Below, in pieces: positions 28,233 to 37,164 of a DNA stretch of 64,000 bases. The notes below the pieces were generated by a model. The model was not told the origin of the DNA, searched no databases, and saw only the letters and a program-made list of their open reading frames with translations. Origin of the DNA: Panacagrimonas perspica (GTDB lineage Bacteria; Pseudomonadota; Gammaproteobacteria; Nevskiales; Nevskiaceae); contig NZ_SOBT01000011.1 of assembly GCF_004364935.1 (NCBI RefSeq), positions 186,001 through 250,000 on the forward strand, in the 5' to 3' direction. The position numbers and the translations under genes are program-made. The first letter of the stretch is position 1; every line of letters begins with the position of its first letter.

Positions 28233-29284
28233 TTGGGCGCGGCTTGCAACTCCGCCAGACGCTCTTGCCGCGCCTGCGCGCCCGATTCGCCGAGTGCCTT
28301 CGCAGCCGCATGGAATCGCGCCCAGTCATTCCCGCATTCTTCGAACAGCGTGCGAAACGCCGGCACCCACTCGTCGTACAGCCCCACCGGCAGCAGGCTG
28401 GCGTTGTTGAGATCGCGCGCGAACCAGCCTTCGTAATCGCGCGAGCCGTTCCACTCGGCGTCCCGCATCCGCGCGTAGTCGAGCTTGAGTTGCGCGAAGA
28501 TCCCGGCCTTCTGCGTGCGCATGGCCTCGGGCGACAAGGGCAGCGAGTACAGGTCTGCCAGCTTGCGGCGCGCGTCAATCACCAGCGCGACGAACTGCGC
28601 CTCGTGCGCGCGCTGCGTCTCCGATTCCGCCGGATCGACCTGGCCGCCGGTGAAGTATTCGAGCAGGCCCTGCTGCTCGATGAAGCTCGCGTAGGACTCG
28701 TTGAACGTCGTGTCGTTCTTGACGTAGAGGCGCTGGTGGCCGAGTTCGTGGAACACCGTGCCGACCAGCACCGCGTCGCTCCAGCGCATCATCGTGCTCA
28801 GCACCGGATCGTCGAACCAGCCCAGCGTGGAGTAGGCCGGAACGCCGCCGATGTCCACGTCGTAGCCCTTTGCCTTCATCTTCTCGACCTGTTCCTGCGC
28901 GAGTTCCTTGCGGTAGTGGCCGCGGTACGCCAGGCACCCCGTCAGCGGGAAACAGGATTCGATCGGCTGCAGCGAGAACTCCGGCGTCGCGAACACGTTC
29001 CAGACGACGTAGGGGCGACCCAGGTCCGCGTAGAGCGTGTAGCTGGCGTTGTCCGGCAGGCCCAGCTTGGCGACGGCGAACCGGCGCGCATCGAGCACCA
29101 GCGCGAGGCGGCGGCGCAGCTCGGCATCACGTTGCGGATCCTCGACGATCTTCTCGATGGGTTCGCGCTTGGAGAGCAGCTCCATCTGCCCGCGCGCGAG
29201 GTGCGCGTAGTAACCCAGCGACGCGCACCCGCACAGCGAGGCGCCGAGCAGCGCGACGACGAGCGCCCTCAGTCCTGCGTCCAC
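28229..29284 (-). CDS. Lipoprotein zinc aminopeptidase family protein (HELGH motif)
   Basis: 351 residues if started at GTG 29282-29284, inside the end of the permease gene (16-base overlap). This gives a lipoprotein signal, [20 protein letters not shown], with lipid Cys at about residue 20. The zinc-binding motif is His179-Glu180-x-x-His183 in [15 protein letters not shown], followed by [40 protein letters not shown] and [20 protein letters not shown] match the putative-aminopeptidase (Pfam Aminopep) family as I know it, whose members are outer-membrane lipoproteins of unproven substrate. Overlap with the ABC-2 permease suggests one transcript with the exporter. The stop codon is provided by a palindromic repeat. 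Confidence 0.83.
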   Translation of the reverse strand: MDAGLRALVVALLGASLCGCASLGYYAHLARGQMELLSKREPIEKIVEDPQRDAELRRRLALVLDARRFAVAKLGLPDNASYTLYADLGRPYVVWNVFATPEFSLQPIESCFPLTGCLAYRGHYRKELAQEQVEKMKAKGYDVDIGGVPAYSTLGWFDDPVLSTMMRWSDAVLVGTVFHELGHQRLYVKNDTTFNESYASFIEQQGLLEYFTGGQVDPAESETQRAHEAQFVALVIDARRKLADLYSLPLSPEAMRTQKAGIFAQLKLDYARMRDAEWNGSRDYEGWFARDLNNASLLPVGLYDEWVPAFRTLFEECGNDWARFHAAAKALGESGAQARQERLAELQAAPK

Positions 29285-30294
29285 TTGAACAGCAGCGAAC
29301 CGAAGCTCATGCACACCACGGTGGTGCCGACCAGAACCAGCAGTGGGTAGCCCAGATCGATCAGGCGGGTGCCGTCGAGCATGATGCTGCGGGCGGCGGA
29401 GAGCATGTGCGTCAGCGGGAAGATCTCGGCCAGCGCCTGCACCCAGCGCGGCGAGCCGTCGAGCGAGAAGAACGCGCCCGAGAGAATCATCATCGGCGAG
29501 CTGATGACGTTGAGCAGGCCGCCGGAGATCTCCTCGCTGCCGACGCGCGCGGCCACCAGCAGGCCCATCGAGGTCAGCGACAGGCTGCCGATCAGCGTCA
29601 GGATGAAGAGGTCGATGTACGAGCCTTCCATCGGGAAATGCATGAACAGGTTGCAGCCCACGAACATCATCGTCGTCGTGGTCATCACCAGTGCGAGGCG
29701 CGAGACGATCTGCGCGGAGACGAATTCCAGCGCGCGCAGTGGCGTGGCGTTGAGGCGCTTCAGATGCCCGCTCTTGCGGTAGCGCACGATCACGTAACCC
29801 ACGCCCCACAGGCAGGAGAACATCAGATTCACGCCGAGGATGCCGGGCACGGCCCAGTCGACGTAGCGGATCGGCTTGCCGGTGGCCTGCTGCTTCTCGG
29901 GTGCGACGCCGCCGCTGCCGAGCAGCAGCTTCTCGACGAGTTCACCCTTTGGCGATTCGGGGTTGGTCCAGTAGCGCGGCTTCTCGCCGCTGAAGTCCAG
30001 CAGCAAGTCCACGCGATGGCGCGCGACCTTGCGCTTGGCGGCTTCGAGTTCGGGCTCGCGGTAGAACTGGACGTGCGGCGTTCCCAGAAAGGGATGCATC
30101 GCGGGCGAAGGTTCCGCCGACGCGACGACGGCGACCTTGAACACCGGCTGCCCCGGTCCCGAGAAGATGGCGGCGAAGCCGACGACCATCAGCACCGGGA
30201 ACATCAGGTTCCAGGCCAGCGCGGAACGGTCGCGCAGGAATTCGATGCTGCGCGCGATGGTGGCGGCGCGGAATCGCTGGAACGAGAATCCCAT
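29269..30294 (-). CDS. ABC-2 type transporter permease
   Basis: 341 residues. Near the N-terminus, a membrane segment (LAWNLMFPVLMVVGFAAIFS) is followed by an extracytoplasmic loop of about 130 residues (VVASAEPSPAMHPFLGTPHV and onward), then five more membrane segments in the C-terminal half (IRYVDWAVPGILGVNLMFSC, LALVMTTTTMMFVGCNLFM, LFILTLIGSLSLTSMGLLVA, MMILSGAFFSLDGSP, and the last before LLFKWTQD). This is the ABC-2/YhhJ-like topology of drug, lipid or polymer exporters. The ATG (30292-30294) shares one base with the ATPase stop (TGATG), so the two are coupled. Cargo is unknown. Confidence 0.87.
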   Translation of the reverse strand: MGFSFQRFRAATIARSIEFLRDRSALAWNLMFPVLMVVGFAAIFSGPGQPVFKVAVVASAEPSPAMHPFLGTPHVQFYREPELEAAKRKVARHRVDLLLDFSGEKPRYWTNPESPKGELVEKLLLGSGGVAPEKQQATGKPIRYVDWAVPGILGVNLMFSCLWGVGYVIVRYRKSGHLKRLNATPLRALEFVSAQIVSRLALVMTTTTMMFVGCNLFMHFPMEGSYIDLFILTLIGSLSLTSMGLLVAARVGSEEISGGLLNVISSPMMILSGAFFSLDGSPRWVQALAEIFPLTHMLSAARSIMLDGTRLIDLGYPLLVLVGTTVVCMSFGSLLFKWTQD

Positions 30295-31172
30295 CACGAG
30301 CGTTCGTCCTTGCCGGTGAGTTCCAGGAACAGGTCGTCCAGCGACGGCGGGCGCTGGTGCAGCTGCGTGAGATCCACGCCCGCGCCGAGCAGTTCGCCCA
30401 GCACAGAATTCACCGAACGCGTACGGATCTCGGCGCCGGCTTCGCTGTGATGAACCGGAAAGCTCCACTCGCGTCCCGCGAGCAGGCTCGATGGCAGTTC
30501 CAGCACCTTCTCATCGAAGTGCTGCGCCAGCAGCGCCTTGGGCGTACCGCGCGCGATCAGGTGACCGTGATCCATGATCCCGATCTCGTCGCACAGCGCG
30601 TAGGCCTCTTCCATGTAGTGCGTCGTCAGCAGCAGCGTCTTGCCCGCGCGCTTGATGTCGCCGATCAGCTCCCAGAAATTGCGCCGCGCCTGCGGGTCCA
30701 GTCCGGTGGTGGGCTCGTCGAGGAACAGCAGTTCGGGGTCGTTGATCAACGCGATGCCCAGCAGCGCGCGCTGGCGTTGCCCGCCCGAGAGCTTGCGCGT
30801 GTCGCGGTCCAGGAAATCCCCCAGGTTGCAGCGCTCGATGATCTCGTCCATCGACCGGTGCGAGGGGTACAGGGCGCCGAAGAAGTTCAGGTTCTCGCGC
30901 ACGGTCAGGAAGTCCTGCAGCGCGGTGGTCTGGAACTGGATGCCGATGTGATCGCGGTAGTCCGCGCCCAGCGGCGCACCGCGAAACAGCACCTGCCCGC
31001 CGGTGGGCTTGCTCAGGCCTTCGAGCATTTCGATGGTCGTGCTCTTCCCGGCGCCGTTGGGACCGAGCAGTCCGAAGCAGATCCCCTGCGCGACGTCGAA
31101 GCTCACGCCGTCGACGGCCTTCACCTTCGGGTAGTGCTTGACGAGGTCGCGGGCTTCGAGGAGGACGGGCAT
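30294..31172 (-). CDS. ABC transporter ATP-binding protein (ABC-2 exporter)
   Basis: 292 residues from ATG 31170-31172 (MPVLLEARDLVKHYPKVKAV). Walker A is GLLGPNGAGKSTTIEMLEGL, the Q-loop IGIQFQTTALQDFLTV, signature KLSGGQRQRALLGIALIND, Walker B ELLFLDEPTTGLDPQ and the switch histidine in LLLTTHYMEEA. The C-terminal extension after residue 215 (RGTPKALLAQHFDEKVLELP and onward) is typical of CcmA/NodI-like exporter ATPases. It pairs with the following permease. Divergent from the UDG-family gene across 77 bases. Confidence 0.92.
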   Translation of the reverse strand: MPVLLEARDLVKHYPKVKAVDGVSFDVAQGICFGLLGPNGAGKSTTIEMLEGLSKPTGGQVLFRGAPLGADYRDHIGIQFQTTALQDFLTVRENLNFFGALYPSHRSMDEIIERCNLGDFLDRDTRKLSGGQRQRALLGIALINDPELLFLDEPTTGLDPQARRNFWELIGDIKRAGKTLLLTTHYMEEAYALCDEIGIMDHGHLIARGTPKALLAQHFDEKVLELPSSLLAGREWSFPVHHSEAGAEIRTRSVNSVLGELLGAGVDLTQLHQRPPSLDDLFLELTGKDERS

Positions 31173-31249
31173 GGAGACAGGATTCGGGAGCCCGGGCAGT
31201 TTCGCATTCCCGCTCACGCGAAGCACCGGGCCGGAATTACCATCGTGCG

Positions 31250-31855
31250 ATGCCGAGCCGTCTCAAGTCCGCCGATGCACCGCTCGAGCGGCTCGTCACC
31301 GAGATTCGCGCCTGCACGCTGTGCAGCGAGCACCTGCCGCTCGGGCCCCGCCCAGTCGTGCGCCTCGGCTCGAGCGCGAAGCTGCTGATCATCGGACAGG
31401 CGCCCGGCACCAAGGTCCACGCCAGCGGCGTGCCCTGGGACGACGCCAGCGGCGAGCGGCTGCGCGCGTGGATGAACCTCGAGAAGGAGATCTTCTACGA
31501 CACCGCGCGCATCGCGATCATGCCGATGGGCTTCTGCTACCCGGGACGCGGCAAGGGCGGCGATCTGCCGCCGCGGCCGGAATGCGCGCCGCGCTGGCAC
31601 GACCGCGTGCGTGCGCTGCTGCCCGAGGTGCGGCTGACCTTGTTGATCGGCCAGTACGCGCAGGCGCGCTACCTGGACACGCGAGGACAGACGCTGGAGC
31701 AGACGGTGCAGAACTGGCGGCAGCACCTTGCGCTCGGATTCCTGCCGCTGCCGCATCCGAGTCCGCGCAACACGCTGTGGCTCAGGAAGCGGCCGTGGTT
31801 CGAGGAAGAGGTGGTGCCAGTGCTGCAGGCCGAACTTCGCAGGCTCCTCGCGTAG
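31250..31855 (+). CDS. Uracil-DNA glycosylase family protein
   Basis: 201 residues. Two hallmark regions of the UDG superfamily are visible: the active-site stretch IIGQAPGTKVHASGVPWDDA followed by SGERLRAWM, and the C-terminal LPLPHPSPRNTLWL. The N-terminal pair in RACTLCSEHLPLG recalls the cysteines of iron-sulfur UDGs, but I count too few for a four-cysteine cluster. The protein may remove uracil or other lesions from DNA, or be a non-canonical member with another role; it is not the classical Ung. The TAG stop (31853-31855) is contributed by an adjoining palindromic repeat. Confidence 0.85.
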   Translation: MPSRLKSADAPLERLVTEIRACTLCSEHLPLGPRPVVRLGSSAKLLIIGQAPGTKVHASGVPWDDASGERLRAWMNLEKEIFYDTARIAIMPMGFCYPGRGKGGDLPPRPECAPRWHDRVRALLPEVRLTLLIGQYAQARYLDTRGQTLEQTVQNWRQHLALGFLPLPHPSPRNTLWLRKRPWFEEEVVPVLQAELRRLLA

Positions 31856-31887
31856 CCCGGGTGCAACCCGGGTTTCACCGGGGCTAC
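31852..31887. repeat. Intergenic palindromic repeat, short copy 5
   Basis: A compact copy, GTAGCCCGGGTGCAACCCGGG directly followed by TTTCACCGGGGCTAC, with no spacer. Its TAG is the stop codon of the UDG-family gene. Confidence 0.85.
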
Positions 31888-31902
31888 GACGGCTGAGTAA
31901 AC

Positions 31903-31929
31903 CGTAGCCCGGACGAAGGCCGGGGTTGG
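31903..31929. repeat. Intergenic palindromic repeat, half copy 6
   Basis: GTAGCCCGGACGAAGGCCGGG followed by GTTGGC, the single left arm of the GACGAAGTCCGGG subtype. It sits 16 bases from copy 5, in the 130-base gap between the convergent UDG-family and RND pump genes. Confidence 0.75.
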
Positions 31930-31985
31930 CACATCACATCGAGCGGGAATCCCGGCTCTTTGCTCTTCGCAAAATTCACGTCCGG

Positions 31986-34900
31986 CTACGGCAGGCTGCC
32001 TTCCACTGCGACGGCATGGTGGGACGCGGAACCGCCATTGCCGTTCGACGTCGAGCGCGGCACCTTGAACCAGGCCGCGTACAGCGCTGGCAGGAACAGC
32101 AAGGTCAGCACGGTCGCCGCGAACAGGCCGCCCATGATGGCCACCGCCATCGGGCCGAAGAACACGCTGCGCGACAGCGGAATCATCGCGAGCACGGCCG
32201 CCAGCGCGGTCAGCACGATGGGACGCAGGCGGCGCACGGTGGCTTCCACGACGGCGTCGAACGGCGAGCGCCCGTGCTCCAGGTCCTGCCGGATCTGGTC
32301 GATCAGGATCACGCTGTTGCGCATGATCATGCCCAGCAGCGCGATCGTGCCGAGCATCGCGACGAAGCCGAATGGCTGGCCGAACAGCAGCAGGAAGCTG
32401 GCCACGCCGATGATGCCCAGCGGCGCCGTGAGCATCACCATGATGCTCTGCGAGAAACTGCGCAGCTGGATCATCAGCACGGTGAACACCGCGAGCAGGA
32501 ACAGCGGCATGCCGACGTTCACGCTGCCCTGGCCCTTGGCGGCGTCCTCGACGGTGCCGCCGACCTCGATGCGATAACCGGTCGGCAGGCCCGCTTCGAT
32601 CTTCGCGATCTCGGGTGCGAGCTGTGCGACGACTTCGGGCGGCTGGATGTCGTCGTAGATGTCGGCGCGCACGGTGATCGTCGGCGCGCGGTTGCGGCGC
32701 CACAGGATGCCGGGCTCGAAGCTGTATTCGAGCCGCGCGATCTGCGCGAGCGGGATGTTCGCGCCACTGGCCGTCGGCACCGCGAGGCTGCTCAGCAGTT
32801 CGAGATGCTCACGCTCGCGCGGCGGACCGCGCATGACCACCGAGATCAGCTTGTTGTCCTCGCGGAACTGCGTGACGGTGGCGCCGTTGATCGCGGTCTC
32901 CAGCAGCTGCGACACGCTGGACGTGGTCACGCCCAGGCTGCGCGCACGCGACTGGTCGATCGTCACGTGGATGACCTTCGAGGGCTCCGCCGTGTCCAGG
33001 TGGATGCCGCGCGGATACGGATTCGCGCGCATGGCCGCGGCGATCTTCTCGGCGTGGATCGTGGCGATATCGCGGTCAGGGCCGGACACGCGGTACTGCA
33101 ACACGTAGCCGACCGGCGGGCCGTTCTCGAGGCGGTTGACGCGCCAGCGCGCCTCCGAGAATTCCTGCGGCAGGATCTCGATCAGATGCGCGCGGATCGC
33201 CTCGCGCGCCTTGTAGTCGCGCGTGTTGAGCACGAACTGCGTGAAGCTCGCGGCCGGCAGCTGCTGATCGAGCGGCAGGATGAAGCGCGGTGCGCCGCTG
33301 CCGATGTACGCAACGAAACTCTCCAGGCCGTCCACGTCCGTGAGCAGGCCCTCGAGCCGCTTCGCGGCCTTCTCGGTCTGATCGATCGAGGCGCCTTCCG
33401 GCAGCTTCAGATCCACCAGCAATTCCAGGCGCGTCGACGCCGGGAAGAACTGCTGCGGCACCGTGCTGAACAGCACGAGGCTGCCGACGAAAAGGCCCAC
33501 CGTGATGCCGATCGTGCTCCAGCGGCGGTTCACGCAGAGCTGCACGAGCTTGCGGAAACGGTTGTAGAACTTGGTGTGATAGACGGCGTGCTCGTCGTGC
33601 GCCTTGCCGTCGTCGGACAGGCCCTTCTCGGGCAGCAGCTTGTAGCCGAGCAGTGGCACGAAGATCACCGCCGCGATCCACGACAGCAGCAGCGCCAGCG
33701 TGACCACCTGGAAGATCGAGACCGTGTACTCGCCGGTGCTGCTCTTGGCCAGCGCGATCGGCAGGAAGCCGGCCGCGGTGATCAGCGTGCCGCTGAGCAT
33801 CGGAAAAGCCGTGGAGGTATAGGCGAAGGCCGCGGCCTTGACGCGGTCGTACCCCTGCTCGAGCTTCACCGCCATCATCTCGACGGCGATGATCGCGTCG
33901 TCCACCAGCAACCCCAGCGCGATCACCAGCGAGCCCAGCGAAATCTTGTGCAGGCCGATGCCGAAGTAATGCATGGCCGCGAACGTCATGCCCAGCACCA
34001 GCGGGATCGAGGCCATGACCACCAGCCCCACGCGCGTGCCCAGCGACACGAAGCACACGATCAGCACGATGATGACGGCCTCGCCCAGCGCGCGGACGAA
34101 GACGTTGGTGGCGCGCGTCACCGCGCGCGGCTGGTCGGCCACGCGTGACAGCTGCATGCCCATCGGCACGACCTGGTTGAGCGTCTCGAACTCGGCGTCC
34201 AGCGCCTTGCCCAGCCGGATAATGTCGCCGCCCTTTTCCATCGACACGGCGATGCCGATCGCATTCTCGCCGTTGAACCGCATGCGCGGACCGGGAGGGT
34301 CCTGGTAGCCGCGCGAGATCTCGGCGACATCGCCGAGACGGAACGTGCGGCCGTTGAATTCGATCGGGAGCTGCTTGAGCTGATCGACGCGCGACAGGCC
34401 GCCGCTGACGCGCAGGTAGATCTTGTCGGTGGAGGTATCGAAGTCGCCGGCGGGGGAAACATCGTTCTGCTGTGCGAGAACCCGGGCGATCAGGTCAGGC
34501 GGAATGCCGAGCTGCGCGCGCCGCGTGTTCGCCATGTCGACGAAGATGCGTTCTTCCTGCAGACCGATGAACTCGACCTTGGCCACGTCGCGCACGCGCA
34601 GCAGGCGATCGCGGACACGGTCGGCGTAGTCCTTGAGCTCCTCGTAGCTAAAGTCCTTGCCCTGCAATGCGTAGATGTTGCCGAAGGTGTCTCCGAACTC
34701 GTCGTTGAACGACGGACCGATCACGCCGGGCGGCAGCAGATGCCGGATGTCGTTGACCTTCTTCCGCGTCTGGTACCAGCTGTCGGGGATCGTGCTGCGG
34801 GCCACGTCTTCGCGGTAGAGCACGAAGACCTGCGACTCGCCCGGTCGCGAATACGAGCGCAGGAAATCCAGCGAATCGAGTTCCTGCAGTTTCTCCTCGA

Positions 34901-35108
34901 TGCGGTCGGTGACCAGGCGGTCGACCTCGTCGGCGGTCGCGCCCGGCCAAATCGTGCGCACGACCATGATGCGGAACGTGAACGGCGGATCCTCGGATTG
35001 CCCGAGATGGAAGTAGCCCCAGACGCCGAGCACGCCCAGCAGCACCATGAAATACGTCACCAGCGACCGGTTCGCCAGCGCCCACTCGCTCAGGTTGATG
35101 CGGGTCAT
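31986..35108 (-). CDS. RND efflux transporter, inner-membrane permease subunit
   Basis: 1040-residue AcrB/HAE-RND-type pump driving export by proton antiport. Twelve membrane segments are arranged as one plus five in each half, with two large periplasmic loops (roughly residues 35-330 and 560-860). The proton-relay region GLLVDDAIIAVEMM in TM4 carries the paired aspartates, and TM10-12 contain MLGTIALLGMIMRNSVILID. The N-terminus SEWALANRSLVTYFMVLLGV is typical of the subgroup found beside a simple adaptor gene without its own outer-membrane channel. The substrate is not predictable, though the intact Asp-Asp pair argues for an active pump. The adaptor lies 13 bases upstream on the same strand. 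Confidence 0.93.
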   Translation of the reverse strand: MTRINLSEWALANRSLVTYFMVLLGVLGVWGYFHLGQSEDPPFTFRIMVVRTIWPGATADEVDRLVTDRIEEKLQELDSLDFLRSYSRPGESQVFVLYREDVARSTIPDSWYQTRKKVNDIRHLLPPGVIGPSFNDEFGDTFGNIYALQGKDFSYEELKDYADRVRDRLLRVRDVAKVEFIGLQEERIFVDMANTRRAQLGIPPDLIARVLAQQNDVSPAGDFDTSTDKIYLRVSGGLSRVDQLKQLPIEFNGRTFRLGDVAEISRGYQDPPGPRMRFNGENAIGIAVSMEKGGDIIRLGKALDAEFETLNQVVPMGMQLSRVADQPRAVTRATNVFVRALGEAVIIVLIVCFVSLGTRVGLVVMASIPLVLGMTFAAMHYFGIGLHKISLGSLVIALGLLVDDAIIAVEMMAVKLEQGYDRVKAAAFAYTSTAFPMLSGTLITAAGFLPIALAKSSTGEYTVSIFQVVTLALLLSWIAAVIFVPLLGYKLLPEKGLSDDGKAHDEHAVYHTKFYNRFRKLVQLCVNRRWSTIGITVGLFVGSLVLFSTVPQQFFPASTRLELLVDLKLPEGASIDQTEKAAKRLEGLLTDVDGLESFVAYIGSGAPRFILPLDQQLPAASFTQFVLNTRDYKAREAIRAHLIEILPQEFSEARWRVNRLENGPPVGYVLQYRVSGPDRDIATIHAEKIAAAMRANPYPRGIHLDTAEPSKVIHVTIDQSRARSLGVTTSSVSQLLETAINGATVTQFREDNKLISVVMRGPPREREHLELLSSLAVPTASGANIPLAQIARLEYSFEPGILWRRNRAPTITVRADIYDDIQPPEVVAQLAPEIAKIEAGLPTGYRIEVGGTVEDAAKGQGSVNVGMPLFLLAVFTVLMIQLRSFSQSIMVMLTAPLGIIGVASFLLLFGQPFGFVAMLGTIALLGMIMRNSVILIDQIRQDLEHGRSPFDAVVEATVRRLRPIVLTALAAVLAMIPLSRSVFFGPMAVAIMGGLFAATVLTLLFLPALYAAWFKVPRSTSNGNGGSASHHAVAVEGSLP

Positions 35109-35121
35109 GAGCGGCGTCGCC

Positions 35122-36234
35122 TCAGAGTGCGGCCTTGGCGGCGCGATCGATGGGTTGCACCGCCATGCCCTCGACCAGGCGGTGCACGCCGGCGGTGACG
35201 AGGCGGTCCTTCGTCGTGATCGGGCCTGCCACGATCACGACGCCGTCCAGGTACTGCAGCACCTGCACCGGCACCGGCTTCACGGTGTTCGCGCCGTTCT
35301 CGCCGGCAACGACGGTCCAGACCGTCGCGTGATGCTTGTCGACGCTGCCCAGCGCCGTTGCCGGAAGCCGGAAGGTCTTGCCGTCGGCGGTATCCGCGGT
35401 CATCACGGTGGCGGTGACGCCGAGCTGCACCGCGGCGTCGGCATCGACGATCGTGACGCGGGCGTCGTGCGTGCGCGTGGCCGGGTCGGCCTGCGGATTG
35501 ATCTCGCGAATCCGGCCCTCGTAGCGTTTGCCGGGCTGGCTGTAGATCTCCACCGCGACCGTGGGCGACTTGGCGAGCGCATCGATGCGGCCTTCGGGCA
35601 CGTCGATGTGCACTTCGCGTTCGCCGTCTGCGGCGAAACGGACCACCGGTTGCCCGGCGTTGACGACGTTGCCCGGTTCGGCCAGGACCTGCGTGACCAC
35701 GCCGGCGCTGTCGGCCGTGAGCTTGGTGTAGCTCGACTGGTTCTGCGCCAGGTTGAGCTGCGAGCGCGCCTGCGACAGGCGGGCCTGCGCGAGCTTGGAC
35801 GTGTTGGTGCGCGAATCGACCGCGGACTGGCCGACGTGGCCGCGTGCCTTGAGGTCGGTGTAGCGGCGTTCTTCTTCCTGCGCGAGCCAGGCGTCGGCTT
35901 CGGCGGCCTTGAGGGCGGCGCGCGCGGCGTCGAGATTGAGCTGGGCGTCCTCTGGATCGAGCACGGCGAGGACCGTGCCGCGCACCACGCGTGCGCCCAT
36001 GTCGACCTTGCGCTCGGCGATCTTGCCCGGGACGCGGAACGACAGGTCGGCTTCGGTGCGGGCGTGGACCGAACCCGGGAACAGCTCCACGCCGGTGGCG
36101 CCGCCGAGCGGCTGCGGCGATTCGACGACGACGGGGCGGGCCGCGTTGACGGGGGCTGCGTCGCGGGAGCAGCCTGCAACCAGGCCCGCCACCAGCAGAG
36201 CCGCGTAGCACCCGCAAGGATGGATCTTCATCAT
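35122..36234 (-). CDS. RND efflux periplasmic adaptor (membrane fusion) lipoprotein
   Basis: 370 residues from the ATG at 36232-36234 (a second ATG follows immediately). The signal MMKIHPCGCYAALLVAGLVA leads to an AGCS lipobox at about Cys22. A biotinyl-lipoyl half-motif GKIAERKVDMGARVVRGTVL, an alpha-helical hairpin (LDAARAALKAAEADAWLAQE, then LAQARLSQARSQLNLAQNQS), the second lipoyl half SAGVVTQVLAEPGNVVNAGQ and a beta-barrel region define the HlyD/MFP family. It links the pump to an outer-membrane channel, which is not encoded here. Divergent from the tetR gene across 119 bases holding a partial palindrome. Confidence 0.92.
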   Translation of the reverse strand: MMKIHPCGCYAALLVAGLVAGCSRDAAPVNAARPVVVESPQPLGGATGVELFPGSVHARTEADLSFRVPGKIAERKVDMGARVVRGTVLAVLDPEDAQLNLDAARAALKAAEADAWLAQEEERRYTDLKARGHVGQSAVDSRTNTSKLAQARLSQARSQLNLAQNQSSYTKLTADSAGVVTQVLAEPGNVVNAGQPVVRFAADGEREVHIDVPEGRIDALAKSPTVAVEIYSQPGKRYEGRIREINPQADPATRTHDARVTIVDADAAVQLGVTATVMTADTADGKTFRLPATALGSVDKHHATVWTVVAGENGANTVKPVPVQVLQYLDGVVIVAGPITTKDRLVTAGVHRLVEGMAVQPIDRAAKAAL

Positions 36235-36280
36235 GGTTCCTACGCTCCCCGTGGCCGCCGTTACGGTGACCGTCCCGATA

Positions 36281-36297
36281 TACTGAACCGAATAGTA
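36281..36297. promoter_or_regulatory. Candidate TetR operator between efflux operon and its regulator
   Basis: TACTGAACCGAATAGTA is an imperfect 17-base dyad (outer TACT/AGTA and inner C/G pairs match, three pairs do not) in an AT-richer patch of the 119-base divergent gap. Its place, 47 bases before the adaptor start and 57 before tetR, fits an operator controlling both. No binding evidence; inferred from position and symmetry. Confidence 0.4.
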
Positions 36298-36353
36298 CAT
36301 TTAATCGGTCGCGGCGTTGAAGCCCCCGGCCGGAGCAAAAAATCGCGCACCCC

Positions 36354-37013
36354 ATGGCAGCTCCACCCCCCACAGCAGGTCGCAAGAACATCGGCCGAGG
36401 ACGGCCCAAGGACCCGGACAAACGTGCGGCGATCCTGCTGGCGGCCAAGAAGATGTTCACCGCGCAGGGGCTGCCGGGGACCAGCATGGAGGGCATCGCG
36501 GCCGAGGCCGGCGTCTCCAAGCTCACGGTCTACAGCCACTTCCGCAGCAAGGAGGAACTGTTTCGCGAGACGGTCTGCTCGAAGTGCAACGAGCACTGGC
36601 CGGAAGTCCTGTTCGATGTGCAGGCACGCTCGCCGTTGCGGGAGCGGCTGCGCCTGATCGGCCGGGGATTTCTCGACCTCGTGAACAGTGACGACGTGAT
36701 CAGCATGTACCGCCTGATGTCGGCCGAGGGGGCAGGACCGACGGACTTCGGGCGCCTCTTCTGGGAGTTCGGGCCGGAACGGACGCTGGAGCGGTTTTCC
36801 CAGGTCCTCGAGGCCGCTCACCGTGCCGGCGAGCTGCAGATACCCCACTTTCGACGAGCGGCCTCGCACTTCTTCGTGCTGCTGAAGGGGGAACACCACA
36901 TCAAGTCGCTGGTCGGCGCCGCGCTCCCGCCGGATTCCGCGGAGCGCCAGCGTCACGTCGAGGAGGTCATCGACCTGTTCCTGCGTGCCTACGCGCCGCC
37001 CGTGCGGCGCTGA
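36354..37013 (+). CDS. TetR/AcrR family regulator of the RND pump
   Basis: 219 residues. The N-terminal DNA-binding domain RAAILLAAKKMFTAQGLPGT leads into the helix-turn-helix MEGIAAEAGVSKLTVYSHFR and SKEELFRETV. The C-terminal part (FDVQARSPLRERLRLIGRGF, then FFVLLKGEHHIKSLVG) resembles the AefR-like TetR_C subgroup often found divergent from RND efflux operons. It most likely represses the pump genes and itself and is released by a pump substrate. An unusual basic Gly/Arg/Lys tail, GRKNIGRGRPKDPDKR, precedes the domain. A large imperfect palindrome follows the gene. Confidence 0.9.
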   Translation: MAAPPPTAGRKNIGRGRPKDPDKRAAILLAAKKMFTAQGLPGTSMEGIAAEAGVSKLTVYSHFRSKEELFRETVCSKCNEHWPEVLFDVQARSPLRERLRLIGRGFLDLVNSDDVISMYRLMSAEGAGPTDFGRLFWEFGPERTLERFSQVLEAAHRAGELQIPHFRRAASHFFVLLKGEHHIKSLVGAALPPDSAERQRHVEEVIDLFLRAYAPPVRR

Positions 37014-37027
37014 CACCGCGGAACGAG

Positions 37028-37086
37028 GCCGGTTTCGAGGGCCCGGACGGGACTCGGCCGTCCGGAGGAGGTGCCCTGAAACCGGC
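37028..37086. repeat. Large imperfect hairpin between tetR and cysD
   Basis: The left arm starts GCCGGTTTCGAGGGC and runs on to CCGGACGG; the right arm is CCGTCCGG, a seven-base bulge AGGAGGT, then GCCCT and GAAACCGGC. About 22 pairs with a seven-base loop can form. It is unrelated in sequence to the GTAGCCCGGG repeats and has no T-tract. It starts 14 bases after the tetR stop and ends about 79 bases before cysD; a TAAAAT hexamer at 37129-37134 lies between. It could be a terminator-like structure or a single REP-like element. Confidence 0.6.
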
Positions 37087-37164
37087 GACGGGATCATTGC
37101 GCCGGCCGGATTCGCCCCGATGTCGGGCTAAAATCGCCGATTCACTGACAGGCTACGACCGCTA

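Noticed and set aside
31926-34148. A 740-codon plus-strand frame opposite the RND pump
   Set aside because: The product is His/Arg/Asp-rich without domains; the minus strand encodes a complete RND permease.
37014-37164. Possible sulfur-related riboswitch in front of cysD
   Set aside because: The palindrome lacks any SAM-riboswitch-like core pattern and ends well before the start codon; I keep it only as an unexplained hairpin.
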